NCBI GenBank assembly: GCA_003116975.1
Contig: BGKB01000097.1
Coordinates: 186,001 to 250,000, forward strand
Length of the DNA: 64,000 bases
Source: Aurantiochytrium sp. KH105
Taxonomy: Eukaryota; Sar; Bigyra; Thraustochytrida; Thraustochytriidae
Direction of reading: 5' to 3'
Shown here: in pieces, positions 50,201 through 58,172 of the stretch
How positions within the stretch are numbered: the first letter of the stretch is position 1
Layout: every line of letters begins with the position of its first letter
Program-made: the position numbers and the translations under genes
Notes under the pieces: generated by a model
What the model was told of the DNA's origin: nothing
The model's input: only the letters and a program-made list of their open reading frames with translations
The model's database searches: none

Positions 50201-53200
50201 GGTCGAGACGCTCGCTGAGAGCGCGAAGGGTTTCAATGCGGTTCTCGGCATGGCAGGCCTCTACAACGTTGGGATTCTTGGAGGTGCCAACCATGACGCC
50301 CTTCCATGCTTTGTCAACCTGGTCAAACTTTTTAGCCTCCTCGGGAAGCTGCATGCGAATATCCTCGGCACCAACGAAAATACTTTCGAGGTACATCCAC
50401 TTGCTCTGGACCTTGAACCAGACATCGATGGTTTCGAGAACGTGGTTGAGCTGTTTTTCCCACTTGCGAACGACATCTGCAAAGGAGACGACAAAGCGAG
50501 ATCCGCTCATGGTCTGCAAATTGAGCATGTTGTCTTCAAGCTCAAGCTTGATATCATCGCAGGAGCGTAGGACAAAACCCTTGTCAACGCCATTCTTCTT
50601 GTACTTGGCCACGCCAAAGTTCGTATCCTTCCACTTCTCCTCAATGTCCTTGAGCGCCTTCTCAATCTTGGCTTCCTGGTTACCCTCATTGACAATCTCG
50701 GCAATCTCTGCCTCAAAGCGTGCAAGCTTCATCTCGAAAAGTGCACCGAGCGTGAAGGTTTTCGGGTCCATCTCGAAGACCACGCCTGTGACCTTGGAGA
50801 GCTTGTCCCAGTGACGCTTTTTCATGGCGTCATTCTTCAGGCTCTGAATGAGGGGAATCGAGTCGCGGAAGCGCACAATTGCTTCCTCGACGGCGTCGTA
50901 CGTTGACATGGCACGCAACTCCTTGGGGAGTTTGCGAAGCTTCTTTTCGAGATCCTCTGCACCCTTGAGCAGAGCGTGCACATCGAGCTCGCTCCAGAGC
51001 ATGCTCGACATTTCAGATTCAAAGGCCTTGAGCTCCGAGTACAAGCCGTAGATTTGCTGCAGCTTGCTAAGCTCGGTCTTGACTTGGTTCAGTTCGGGGT
51101 ACGAGGTAATGTCGAGGTTGAAGAGTTTTTGCGCGTTGACAATTTGCTCGCGCTCACGGAACATGTGCGCAAGTTTCTCCACATAGTGCTCCATGAGCTC
51201 GACGCCCTCATCAAGCTCACCATCACCGTTAGATTTCGTGCCTGGACCAGTGGTCTCAAAGGCGCGCTTGAGGGCACGCACCGTCGTGACAAAGTCCTCT
51301 GCCGAAGTTTGCGTGACCTGACGAAACTCGTCCTTGACTTGATCCATGCGCAAATCCTTGGTCTTGGAGTCAAGCACGAGCTGTCGCCATGTTTCGTCGA
51401 GCGTACGCGCATCGGCAAATGCAGCCTCCGCCTCTTGGATACGGTTTTGCAAGCTATTCGCACCATCAGCACCAGGTGTTTTGGGCGACAATGGTGCAGC
51501 GGCAGCAGCTGCTGCCGTCTCTTCGGTTTCTACGATGAGACGGTCCGGAAGAAGCTCGAATTTGGCGAGCGTGCGGAAGCTTTCCATGATATCGGCAATC
51601 TCGAGCTCCTTGACCATGGTCTTTTCGTTTACGGAGGCAATAACGTGCAAAACATGCTTGAGCTCCTCGAGGTCATTGGGATCGGATTCGAGGACTTCGC
51701 GGCATTGACGGACCTCCTCGTTGAGAGCGTCGATTCGGCCCTTGGCGATCTCAAAGAGAACTCGGCCGTACTCCTCGGTCCACTGCTGCGCGCGTGCAGA
51801 AAGGCCGGCCTGCACTGAGTAACAGTCAATGCGCAAAAAGTCAATATCTTTGCGCGAGGTCTGTGCGCGCACTGTGTCGGAAAGCTTGTCGTAGATTGCA
51901 ATGCGGTTGTCAAAGTAGACGCAGGATGGCTTTTTGTCCCGCAGGCGGCCCAGCTGCTCCTTGCGCTTTGCATCCCAAAGCCCGTAGACCTCGTCATAGC
52001 GCTGCCAAGTATCGAGGTACCGGCGCACGATCGTAAAGGTCCGCTGGAAACTGTGATTGAGACCGAGCATGAGCTTGATCACATGTGGGCTTTTTGACAC
52101 GTCCTGGTAAAAGCTAAAGACAATTGGGTCTTCGTCCTCGCTCACCACCACAGGCTCGCATTCTTTGCACGTGCCCCGCATCCAGCGATGAAAGCTCTTG
52201 GAGCTCTCCACGATACTTCGCACAATGCGGCTCACGTACTTGTAAATGTCAGTGAGCGCAGGGGAAACACTGACGTCGCTTCCGTTTAATGCCGCCTGGA
52301 CATGGCAAAGGGGCGGCCTCATGTTTGTCGCAGGCCCGACAGCGGCGCTGGAAGCGCCCATACCATCGTCACTCAAGGCAGCGCCTGCGCCTTCTCCTTC
52401 GCGATCGAGATTGAGAAGCACCTCGAACGAAGCGATGCCGCGAATGACCATTTTGGTAATCGCGTTGTACATGCGTTTCTCCCAAAAGTTGTAAAACTCT
52501 GCGAGCACGGGACTTGCACCGGTGTTTGAGGACGCAACAATTTCCTCGACCTTGACAAGAAGCGGCCCGATTGACTCGTATTTGCGAACGAGCGCGGCAA
52601 CCTTTTCCTGTAGGGACTTTTCGAGGGTCTCGTACAGCACCGAGATCTCCATCGTTCCATCTGCATCTGCATCTGCCTCTCCTGCTGCGTCCGCGACAGG
52701 AACAGCAGTCGCGCTAGCGATCGCAGCGGGTGAGGATGCTGGAACAGCGCCCCCAGGTTTGCCAGAGTGCTGGCTGCTGCGGCCCAGTCGGTCCGCAAAA
52801 AGATCTACATCGACGAGCGCAGCGTTTTCGATGCTCTCAATGACCTCCTCAATCATGGACGAGCTCTTGTGAATTTGGACGATCACGCTTTGGAATTCGT
52901 TAATGGCCTTGGTGCAGCGTTCGATCAGCGTGGGAATGTGCAGCGAGCACCAGTTGCAAGGGTCAAAACCGTGGCGCAGTTCAGACTGGAGCTCACGCAG
53001 CCGCGTTGCGACAAGGCGACGCTCCACGGGTCGCAGACTGCGCAAAATTGCGTGGTAGTTCTCAAGCATTTCATTGAGCGCCTGCACATAGCCGTGGTAT
53101 TTCTCCTCTTGAAGAGCTACATTGAGCGCGGCCTCGGGAACCTGGTACCCCATGCGATCGAGATACTTTGTCTCGCGAATGAGACGCACGAGATCATCGC

Positions 53201-55502
53201 TAAAGTTGACGTAGTATGGCGGTTCCGGAAGGCAAAGCCCGCTGACGCGGGACTCGGCGTCATAGTCTTCTAGATTTGCGCCGTCCTTGATGGGAACAAG
53301 CGGCGGGCCGAGCACGGCTTGCTGAAGGAGGAGACTTGTGGCGTGGGCTCGCTCCTGCCACTCGGCATATTTGTTCTTGCTGTACTCCTTGATGACCTTT
53401 GCAAAACTAATGTACTCTGCCATGACGTTTTGCCAAGTCTGTGAACCGTCGAACCAAGACTCCATCTTGCGAAAGCGCATAATGGGTCGCTTGGCACGGT
53501 AGTAGAGATGCTGGGCCCAAGCGATTGAGCCCGCGACGGGCGGAAAATTCTTGAACACGGGAGGTTCCGCCGCGTTGGCCTCGAATGTTTCTCGGACGCG
53601 CTCGAGCTCCTTGCTGTACTGCAAGAGGATATCGTCGAACTTTTGCATCATTTGGCGATTGATGGACTCGCGACTCTGAATGTTTTGAAAGTTTTGCAAG
53701 AGGTCAAAGGCACCTTCTGCCGAGCGCAGCTTTTGGAATGAGGTGTCGATGAAGCGCTTCGTCATGTCCTCAATCTCGTCAACCTTGAGACGGAATTGCG
53801 ACATGACCGCGTCCCAGCTCGTCTTGTAGCGACGGTCGAAGATATCGAAAGGCACGGACTCGAGCGGGTCGATGAGGGCTTCGACGCGACGCATGACTTC
53901 GTCGATGCCCTCAGAGTCGCCCGTCACGGCCTTGAGTTCGGGGCCGAGAAACTTTTGGAACTGATCGAGAACAAGGGCGACCTCGTGAAGGTTCTCGCAG
54001 ATTTTGGCCATGTAATTGGTCTGCTCAAAGAGACGTTTACGGTCGAACTCCCAGCGATGGTCGGTTCCACTGGCCTCAATCTTCTCGCGCACAGACATGT
54101 AGGTCTTGTACCAGCTTTCGAGCACCGTGCTGGCCTCGGAGATGGATTTCAGCGCGATTTCGGGGGACCTGCGCAGAATGGTCCGAATGCTAATCTCTGT
54201 GGCGACCTTGTCGGCGATCTCGCCCCCAATGCGCTCCATGAGTGGCACCATGCGTTCGTCAGTGTTGTAGTGGCGCGAGATGATCCAGACCATTCGGATC
54301 GCGTTCATCATGGACGGCAGTGTGTCAAGGATGGATCCGAGTGTTCCGGAGCTGATCGCTTTAAAATGCCTCTCGAGCGTGGAAAGGAACTTTACGTTGT
54401 CCTTGGCCTCGACGTAGAGCTTGGTAAGCTCTGCAAAGTGGAAGCGGAAAGTGGGAAGCATGTTAGCCTCCACCAGTTCGAGAGCTTTGAGCATGTGCTG
54501 TACCGTGGGAAGGCTGATTTGCTCATAAAGAGCACTCAGCGCGGCGTTCCGCTTGCGCCAGAACTCAATCTCTGCCAAGGGCCCGGCACGCTGCGGTGTT
54601 TTGCGCGTCTCTTGGTCGACGACCTGAGAAACGGCTTTGGACCACTCCTCAAGAGCCTCTTCGAGTTGGCTCACGGCCTCGTAGTCGTCTGCGATTGTAT
54701 CGAGGTCTTGAATGGCAACATCTGGAATGTAGAGGTGGACGTCGCCGTTGACTTGCTGCAAGGCATGTTCGATTTGCGACTCAAACTTTTGCATGTTTGC
54801 ACGCAGCTCACGACTCAGAGAGGACGAGGCAGACTGTTCCATGATGTTGACAGAGGTTTTGGCGGCGAGGGAAGTCTTGGTGACGCCAAGCGCTTGTGCA
54901 CCGTCGCCTCCCTTTGCCTCGGCTTCGCGAAAGTCTACATCGATGCCGCTATCGCTAATGGCCTCGTGCTCGGGCCCGCTGCTGGCGCCCGGAGACCGAA
55001 TCGGATCGTCGAGGCCCGGGCTGGTCCTTCCGGGGGCAGCTCTGTCGAGGAGGGGAATGTAGACCTCGCGAATAATGTCGCCCAGATCGGCAAGCGGATC
55101 GCCTGTGAGGACGCCAAATTCGAGCTGATCATCTTGGCCGTCTCCAAGAGGTCCATCTATTGTCTTGCACAGATAGACTTGCCGCCGTCCCGCGAGCCCC
55201 ATGCCGGGGAGCTCGCCAGGAAGAAGCACTTTGTGAAAGAGGGACAGAAATTCACTGCCTTGCTTTTCTGCTCCATTGTCGGCGCCGTCGTGATTATCGC
55301 TGTCCTCGTCCTCCTCGTCCTCGCCCTCGAGCACAAAGATGAAGCAGGTCTCGCACGGCGCACTCGCCAGGAAGGTGTCGAGCTCTACTTTTCCTCGCGA
55401 TTCGCTCCAGTTGACGTAGACAGACTCGTCAACGTCGAGGCCTGTGCAGACGGTTTTTCGGACCCAAGTATGTAGCGCTAGGTTCTCATCGGCTGCGCTC
55501 AT
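41268..55502 (-). CDS. DNAH10: Axonemal inner-arm dynein heavy chain, DNAH10-like
   Basis: A single uninterrupted ORF of 4744 residues from ATG 55502 (MSAADENLALHT); the longer ORF starts with GTG. It is the motor subunit of ciliary dynein. The N-terminal ~1500 residues are the tail, followed by the linker. AAA modules have P-loops GPAGTGKT (about 2047), GPTGGGKT (2334), GDPGTAKT (2718) and GVGGSGKQ (3073). AAA1 carries WGCFDEFNRI. The coiled-coil stalk and microtubule-binding domain span about 3250-3600. The C-terminal part shows EKYVQPPVLNFQ, VMWLSGLHIPESYLTALVQA, MGCFVSGLYLEGAAWD and RNAMGVGLVFSADL. The best remembered match is DNAH10 (Chlamydomonas I1/f alpha chain). Sequence around AAA1 to AAA2 (QICEIMLFSEGF, HYDFGLRALKSVLVMAG, PLFRGLIADLFPGLDCPRV) supports it. 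The family is certain; the DNAH10 subtype is likely. Confidence 0.93.
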   Translation of the reverse strand: MSAADENLALHTWVRKTVCTGLDVDESVYVNWSESRGKVELDTFLASAPCETCFIFVLEGEDEEDEDSDNHDGADNGAEKQGSEFLSLFHKVLLPGELPGMGLAGRRQVYLCKTIDGPLGDGQDDQLEFGVLTGDPLADLGDIIREVYIPLLDRAAPGRTSPGLDDPIRSPGASSGPEHEAISDSGIDVDFREAEAKGGDGAQALGVTKTSLAAKTSVNIMEQSASSSLSRELRANMQKFESQIEHALQQVNGDVHLYIPDVAIQDLDTIADDYEAVSQLEEALEEWSKAVSQVVDQETRKTPQRAGPLAEIEFWRKRNAALSALYEQISLPTVQHMLKALELVEANMLPTFRFHFAELTKLYVEAKDNVKFLSTLERHFKAISSGTLGSILDTLPSMMNAIRMVWIISRHYNTDERMVPLMERIGGEIADKVATEISIRTILRRSPEIALKSISEASTVLESWYKTYMSVREKIEASGTDHRWEFDRKRLFEQTNYMAKICENLHEVALVLDQFQKFLGPELKAVTGDSEGIDEVMRRVEALIDPLESVPFDIFDRRYKTSWDAVMSQFRLKVDEIEDMTKRFIDTSFQKLRSAEGAFDLLQNFQNIQSRESINRQMMQKFDDILLQYSKELERVRETFEANAAEPPVFKNFPPVAGSIAWAQHLYYRAKRPIMRFRKMESWFDGSQTWQNVMAEYISFAKVIKEYSKNKYAEWQERAHATSLLLQQAVLGPPLVPIKDGANLEDYDAESRVSGLCLPEPPYYVNFSDDLVRLIRETKYLDRMGYQVPEAALNVALQEEKYHGYVQALNEMLENYHAILRSLRPVERRLVATRLRELQSELRHGFDPCNWCSLHIPTLIERCTKAINEFQSVIVQIHKSSSMIEEVIESIENAALVDVDLFADRLGRSSQHSGKPGGAVPASSPAAIASATAVPVADAAGEADADADGTMEISVLYETLEKSLQEKVAALVRKYESIGPLLVKVEEIVASSNTGASPVLAEFYNFWEKRMYNAITKMVIRGIASFEVLLNLDREGEGAGAALSDDGMGASSAAVGPATNMRPPLCHVQAALNGSDVSVSPALTDIYKYVSRIVRSIVESSKSFHRWMRGTCKECEPVVVSEDEDPIVFSFYQDVSKSPHVIKLMLGLNHSFQRTFTIVRRYLDTWQRYDEVYGLWDAKRKEQLGRLRDKKPSCVYFDNRIAIYDKLSDTVRAQTSRKDIDFLRIDCYSVQAGLSARAQQWTEEYGRVLFEIAKGRIDALNEEVRQCREVLESDPNDLEELKHVLHVIASVNEKTMVKELEIADIMESFRTLAKFELLPDRLIVETEETAAAAAAAPLSPKTPGADGANSLQNRIQEAEAAFADARTLDETWRQLVLDSKTKDLRMDQVKDEFRQVTQTSAEDFVTTVRALKRAFETTGPGTKSNGDGELDEGVELMEHYVEKLAHMFREREQIVNAQKLFNLDITSYPELNQVKTELSKLQQIYGLYSELKAFESEMSSMLWSELDVHALLKGAEDLEKKLRKLPKELRAMSTYDAVEEAIVRFRDSIPLIQSLKNDAMKKRHWDKLSKVTGVVFEMDPKTFTLGALFEMKLARFEAEIAEIVNEGNQEAKIEKALKDIEEKWKDTNFGVAKYKKNGVDKGFVLRSCDDIKLELEDNMLNLQTMSGSRFVVSFADVVRKWEKQLNHVLETIDVWFKVQSKWMYLESIFVGAEDIRMQLPEEAKKFDQVDKAWKGVMVGTSKNPNVVEACHAENRIETLRALSERLDLCQKSLSDYLDTKRNSFPRFFFISDDELLSVLGSSDPTSIQVHMLKLFDNTKYLQFGRGAKTVIGMGSSEDEEFSFATPAPVEGPVEQWMTTVESEMRKSLRKISKEGTFFYAKQDRVQWVDDNIGMTGLLGTQIWWTWEVQDVFRRVRDGNKHAMKQFADKLTAQLNELVHKVRQNISSHMRKKVNSLLIIDVHARDIVDKFVRDSILDEREFAWESQLRFYWDQVVDDVIIRQCTGAFDYGYEFMGLNGRLVITPLTDRCYMTITQAHTFNLGTAPAGPAGTGKTETVKDLAKGMALPCFVINCGEGLDWKAMGSIFSGLAQIGAWGCFDEFNRINIEVLSVVSAQLQAIQGGLKAGRKKVDIGLGSEIRLDKKIGVFVTMNPGYAGRTELPDNLKALFRPVTMIVPDLLQICEIMLFSEGFGLARGLAKKMTTLYSLAKGQLSKQHHYDFGLRALKSVLVMAGGLKRQYAEMPEDLVLMRALRDSNMPKFVFDDVPLFRGLIADLFPGLDCPRVAFELLKVEIEGWLEKNSFRPSDEETFQLQVDKTIQMYETLLTRHTCMIVGPTGGGKTVVLECLQEAQGKAFDQSIKMFVLNPKAQTLPELYGELDPVTRDWTDGVLSNLFRSMNEPLPAGRENELRWLIFDGDVDALWIENMNSVMDDNRLLTLPNGERIRLQPYCKLIMETFDLQYASPATISRCGMVYVDPKNLGYKPYYERWVRTRDPASEQGGAAGDDNEAEGNASEAADARAHLQTLLLELFETYVPKCIDFVLEGVLEEEIVERPTQVVPITNLSMVKQLCALMDAMLALGGLKDDPDAQNAAEEAEEMDAAAAAMASKQQLSDVDVEGLFVFGVVWSIGGQLLEESRDRFASVVASCSSTGLPEKLFDSYYDTTTCRWEKWESRVPAYQQPSPFEFNRIMVPTKENVLYTQLLRLTKVVEKPVLFIGDPGTAKTVTIQNFIDSQKQESHMKLNLNFSSRTTSLDVQNNIVDVVDKRTGRIYGPPAGKQLLIFIDDMNMPIVDTYGTQAPIALLHFLVGKGAMYDRGKDLDLRIYKDLQFFAAMGPPGGGRNNVDPRFISLFNVFNLTPPSEAVLTHIYSSIITSYLKDKFDDNVVALGPKITSCTLRLYNALLLALPPTPSKFHYVFNLRDLGRIFEGMCRATPDEFDGMPGSVVRLWRNECARVLFDRLISEEDHLYVREEFTTILAENFPEHVDAVMAEPMLFGDFTQAVSRLAEEAEDPMIYKDLQTFDTVRKVFDEVLELYNVDNKPMTLVLFEMAIEHLCRIYRVLGLPLGHCLLVGVGGSGKQSLTRLATFACGYKIFEIVLSRGYGEKEFRDDLKELYRMLGEGPVVFLFTDAHVVEEGFLELINNMLTTGMVPALLENDEKDAACNGVRAEAKAAGLIDTKDNLWAFYVRKCRMNLHIVLAMSPSGDTLRVRCRNFPGLVSGCVIDWFFPWPADALRSVANYFLQDEPLPEQQREAIVEHMVVVHQGVIESSERFYAELRRHNYVTPKNFLDYLANYRAGMKENKRKVEENIKRLGGGLTKLQEAEVSVDAMSKELASKKIIVDGKTKDCQEMIADIDAKQKIAAEQQEAAEQKKKELEESNEIIVAEKAKADEQLMEALPALEAAAEALDNLDKNDITEIKAFASPPPAVASVCMCVVYLRPTGTEDENSGWKGAKAMMGQGNFLASLKAYDKDSITEKMIRKVKTYFRDPEFNMENMKKISKAGAGLFQWVIAIVKYHEVARNVEPLRNKVRDLEKQKAAAEKELGEIMQKLSELEEQLGELNAKFSEANEELTALRDEAQLMEKRLTAASKLIEGLSSEKERWSKDIAGLESKTVQLVGDCLLGASFLSYLGVFTSKYRRELVEGVWEPDVRERGVPLSDDFKVETLLTDDVEIQKWNGEGLPGDDHSIQNGILTTNCSRFPLCIDPQQQAVKWIKRKEAANNLTVRTFSDGDFMKHLELAIQFGNPYLFENVDEELDPMIDPVLERNTIVENGQRMIVIGDKKVDWDANFRLYMTTKLANPHYTPEVMGKTMIINYSVTISGLADQLLNVVVGHERADIEEKFAEIVTQMSDNTQALAQLEDTLLKTLASSTGNILDNEELIATLEEAKTKAVDIHAQIENASFTKDEIQSARKQYQPVAKRGSILFFALSGLSTLMRMYETSLASFLTVFQKSLDDAKKDGILDNRLRNMIEEATRQLYDYTCTGIFERHKLMFSLQLTCMIMEGDGELDRSQLDFFLKGDTSISSDGESRKKPCEWISDSGWKDLLKLETMGESFAGLADSVENQERSWNAWYELEAPETEPFPEGFAQRLNPFEGLLLTRCFRPDRVYNAVKLFIMGHPRLGEKYVQPPVLNFQRIFNQSTEYTPMVFILSPGADPALDIQALGEELGFAGNLFKTVSLGQGQGPLAMQLLETGAARGHWVLLQNCHLLISWLRELEKVLETMHKVNPAFRLWMTTDPTEKFPMGILQRSLKVVTEPPDGLKLNMRSTLARLDESVLEECDHAAYRPLVYVLTFLHAVVQERRKYGKIGFNVAYDFAGSDYAVSRRLVSLYLNKALDNGDEMIPWGSISYLVGSAMYGGRVSDDYDRRVLLTYVDEYMGDFLFDDCQKFFFSRAGFEYDLPEDGQLETLRGHVEKMPLNCGPSVFGLHPNAEIGYLTSATRSLWKNLVDLQPRTASSSGGMSREEVIERSAENIQRNVPEPVDILIVKKKLGIPSPTEIVLLQELERWNVLVATMASSLVDLKRALKGEIGMSEALDELASSLFNGYLPGMWRRLCPDTQKGLGSWIEHFKHRFDQYSSWIEEGEPKVMWLSGLHIPESYLTALVQAACRQRNWPLDKSVMYTKVTQYSSPDQVEERPDMGCFVSGLYLEGAAWDLEQSCLVPQPPKVLVQELPLLRVIPIEASKLKLQDTLKTPVYVTQDRRNAMGVGLVFSADLATTEHPSRWVLQGVSLSLNIDS

Positions 55503-56309
55503 GGTGTCGTCGGCGGTGTCCACGACCCCTTTTTACTTTTTTATCGCGGAGTTTGGCTTTCCCGCGGCGCGAGTCCGGTTTTCCGTCGAAAGGAGCTAGC
55601 TTGTCGTCCTCACTTCGCTCCACCTGCTCGCTGTCTTTCGCTCCTCCGCTCCTTCGATCGCCCCGCGGCAGGGCGGCCCCGACGCAGCCGGCCTCGGCTC
55701 GGCGCGGCGTGGCGCTGCGCGGCTCGGCGCAGCTCAGTACGGTTGCCTCTTTGACTTGCTTGCTTGCTTGCAGGACTCCTTTTCTCTGACCGTTCGCTTG
55801 CTCGTTCCTGCTGGCTTGCCGGCGCCTCTCGCTCAATCAATACTCTCCCTCCCCCTTGCCCTTTCGCTGCAGCGTGCCGCCGCCCTCTTCTGCCTGCAAG
55901 AGGCGCGCAAGACTGCGACTCTTCCGCTCGAGCCACGCGCTTTTTGCCATCGCCTGCGCGCCGCGGCACGCGAGGACCTGCCGTAGCGTTTCCGCTAACC
56001 CGCTCGTAGCGCTCTCGGAGAGGGCCGTTAGACTCCTTTTTAGGCCACTTCTGAGGCAGAAGAACCAGAGGTTCCAGAAGGCCCAGACGTGCGAAGGGCC
56101 TCGAGTGGCGTCGAGAAGGAAATTCTTGCCGGAGCAGACCGAACAGAAGACGCGACCAGACAAAGCAAAGCTCGCCTGGAGCGACGGGACTCGAGGCGAC
56201 CCGGCTGGACTCGGCGCGAGAAGTCCGCGGAAACGTGCAGGTCCGGGAGGACGTCGTCGGGTTTCTTTCGCGCTGCCGAACGGTACGGCAGCCCGGATCG
56301 CAGAGGAAC
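55503..56309. promoter_or_regulatory. Divergent promoter region, dynein / DNL zinc-finger gene
   Basis: About 800 bases between two diverging ATGs. Very GC-rich, with CTTG units near 55750-55775. A 321-residue antisense ORF (55610-56575) is Arg/Ser/Ala-rich and overlaps the next gene, so it is rejected. Confidence 0.45.
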
Positions 56310-56849
56310 ATGATGATGATGATGGGCATGGCCCGGGGCGCCCGCGCCGGCAGCCTCAAGCTCGCGGCGCGGAGACCGAGGCCCTGGAGCGCGACGCTGA
56401 GCAGCAAGAGCAGCGGAGACGTGGGCGATGATGGGAAGAGCGGCCAGACTGCCGAGAGCACGGGCCAAGATGACGCCACGGATGCGCGGCTGCGATCGAT
56501 TCTGCAAAACATCAAGTCCCAGATGGAGAAGCGGTCGATGCGCAGCGGCGAGGAGCGTATTGCACTTGCGTTCACGTGCGCGTATCAAGGAGACTGCGAA
56601 CAGCCGGACGAGGATAGCCGTCGGGTTGTCAAGACTATTTCCAAGCATTCATACCAGAACGGCGTGGTTCTTGTCAAGTGCCCCTGCGAGCATCTCCATC
56701 TTATCGCGGATAATCTGGGTTGGTTTGGTGAAGAGCGAAACATTGAGGAAATTCTCAAGGCTCGCGGTGATGAGGTGCGCCATTTGAGCGCCGCTGATCT
56801 CGTGGATATCGAGGACCATCCTTCTTCAAGTGGCGGAAGGCTCGCTTAG
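56310..56849 (+). CDS. DNLZ: DNL-type zinc-finger protein (mitochondrial Hsp70 escort, Zim17/Hep1/DNLZ)
   Basis: The start is ATG 56310, the first of five Met codons in a row; the upstream start is GTG. The product has 179 residues. An Arg/Ala/Ser-rich N-terminus (about 1-40) looks like a mitochondrial presequence. The core about 88-160 is the DNL domain: [48 protein letters not shown] and [10 protein letters not shown], nearly identical in pattern to human DNLZ. These proteins keep mitochondrial Hsp70 soluble. The zinc ligands are odd. The family's first CxxC is C-A-Y-Q-G-D-C with a longer loop, and the second CPxC is C-P-C, one residue short. Zinc may be bound differently or weakly. It diverges from the dynein gene. 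Confidence 0.85.
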   Translation: MMMMMGMARGARAGSLKLAARRPRPWSATLSSKSSGDVGDDGKSGQTAESTGQDDATDARLRSILQNIKSQMEKRSMRSGEERIALAFTCAYQGDCEQPDEDSRRVVKTISKHSYQNGVVLVKCPCEHLHLIADNLGWFGEERNIEEILKARGDEVRHLSAADLVDIEDHPSSSGGRLA

Positions 56850-56904
56850 GTATCTTAGCTTTGCTTTTCCCTTTTCTTTTTCTCAATCTTTCATTGTGAC
56901 CAGC

Positions 56905-56973
56905 ATGTCGGCCGCGGACCTTAATCCTTTCAAAAAGTCAGTGAAGAAGAAGAAGAAGAAGAAGAAGAAGTAG
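56905..56973 (+). other. Micro-ORF with polylysine end
   Basis: ATG at 56905 opens 22 codons (MSAADLNPFKKSV then nine AAG Lys codons) to TAG. It is preceded by a long pyrimidine tract ending CCAG, like a splice acceptor. It could be a small protein, a terminal exon, or a chance reading of a GAA microsatellite. Confidence 0.2.
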
Positions 56974-58138
56974 ACAAGGGTTATGATGCAAGTGCAGATG
57001 GAAGTTTCCTTTTTGCGAGACAAGCTTTACCCTTCTTTTTCTCCTCCCTTGCGATTGCCATTACTAGAATCCAATTTTTTGTCCTGTCAGATTTCATGGT
57101 TCACAACGCAATTCTTCTTTCATGGGGTAAAAATCGGCGTGCCGGCTATCCATCAGCTGGTAGGCCTGCGTTTGCATGTCTCGCCATGTCTCGTTTCGCG
57201 TGTACCCCTGGGCAAGCCCTTCTCCCCATCCCTATATAAATTAACTATGAAATTGAGAGTAGGAACGCCACTTTAAGGATTCGAACCCAAGCACAGTATT
57301 TGATGAAAGATCTCGAGCGCGAGCAAAAAGCGTTATTCGTTCAAAGTCGTATTCGTCCGAGAGGTGAAATGTAAATTCGGGTCGCCAGGCGGTGCGCACT
57401 CTTTGATTTGGCTCGGTGTAATATCCTGGGAGCCAAAACTTGCGTAGCAAGAATGTAAGTTGCGTTATACACGCAGAGGATTCAAAATTCGCTTTTCAGC
57501 TGGCTGGCGCAAGCGCTGGGGCAAAGCGCGAATATTTAGAGTACCGTGGAGACCCTAAATTTCACTGATGTGAACACCAGCGCCCCTCGTTCTGCACCGA
57601 TGCCAAAAGCCGCTTTCTCTACGTCGAAATGGGAGAATCGGCCATTTCTCTTCCCCATCAATTCCTTCTTTGGCAAGATGCGCCAAGTTTTCGCCGTCGC
57701 TCGAATTTCGAGCGTTTCTTTCAAGGCCTGTAGCGCAGAAGTCTTTGAAGACAAGATTCGTAATGTCGCAAGCAGTAGCATGTAAACCTAATGTCGTGTG
57801 TGCACCTGCACGCGACAGCGAGTGCGACTTGTCCGCTCGGAGGAACGCTTCTGTGAGTCAGTCGCAGTCGCTGCTGCGGCAGTCTCTGTTTGTCGGAAGT
57901 GCGTTCGTCTGAACGTAGCGCGAGACTATGGGCATGTGTGGACGCGCGTGCGCGTGCACACGCACAGACGCACACACTGACGCGCTCGCGCGTGCACACG
58001 AAACTTCAATCAAACCAAGTGTCGTCATTACTCCGCTGCACCTACCATGGCTACTGCTAAAAGCACACCACTGCCATCTGGAGCTGGTGGACGCCTCTGC
58101 AGCTGCTGCTGCTCCTGAAATCAGTCGACTACGATCTC

Positions 58139-58139
<1 letters not shown>

Positions 58140-58170
<31 letters not shown>
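58140..58170. repeat. CTG trinucleotide microsatellite
   Basis: About ten CTG units. Shorter CAG runs lie at about 58272-58350. Confidence 0.9.

Positions 58171-58172
<2 letters not shown>

Noticed and set aside
55610..56575. 321-residue minus-strand ORF
   Set aside because: Arg/Ser/Ala-rich, antisense to the well-supported DNL zinc-finger gene, and open mainly because the DNA is GC-rich.
57262..57290. GGATTCGAACCC, which looks like an inverted tRNA T-arm
   Set aside because: The T stem pairs poorly, and no D-arm, anticodon arm or acceptor pairing could be found on the minus strand around it.
57241..57510. Minus-strand open stretch with FWLPGYYTEPNQRVR
   Set aside because: It lacks an ATG, is bounded by stops and has no splice partner or recognised relative.
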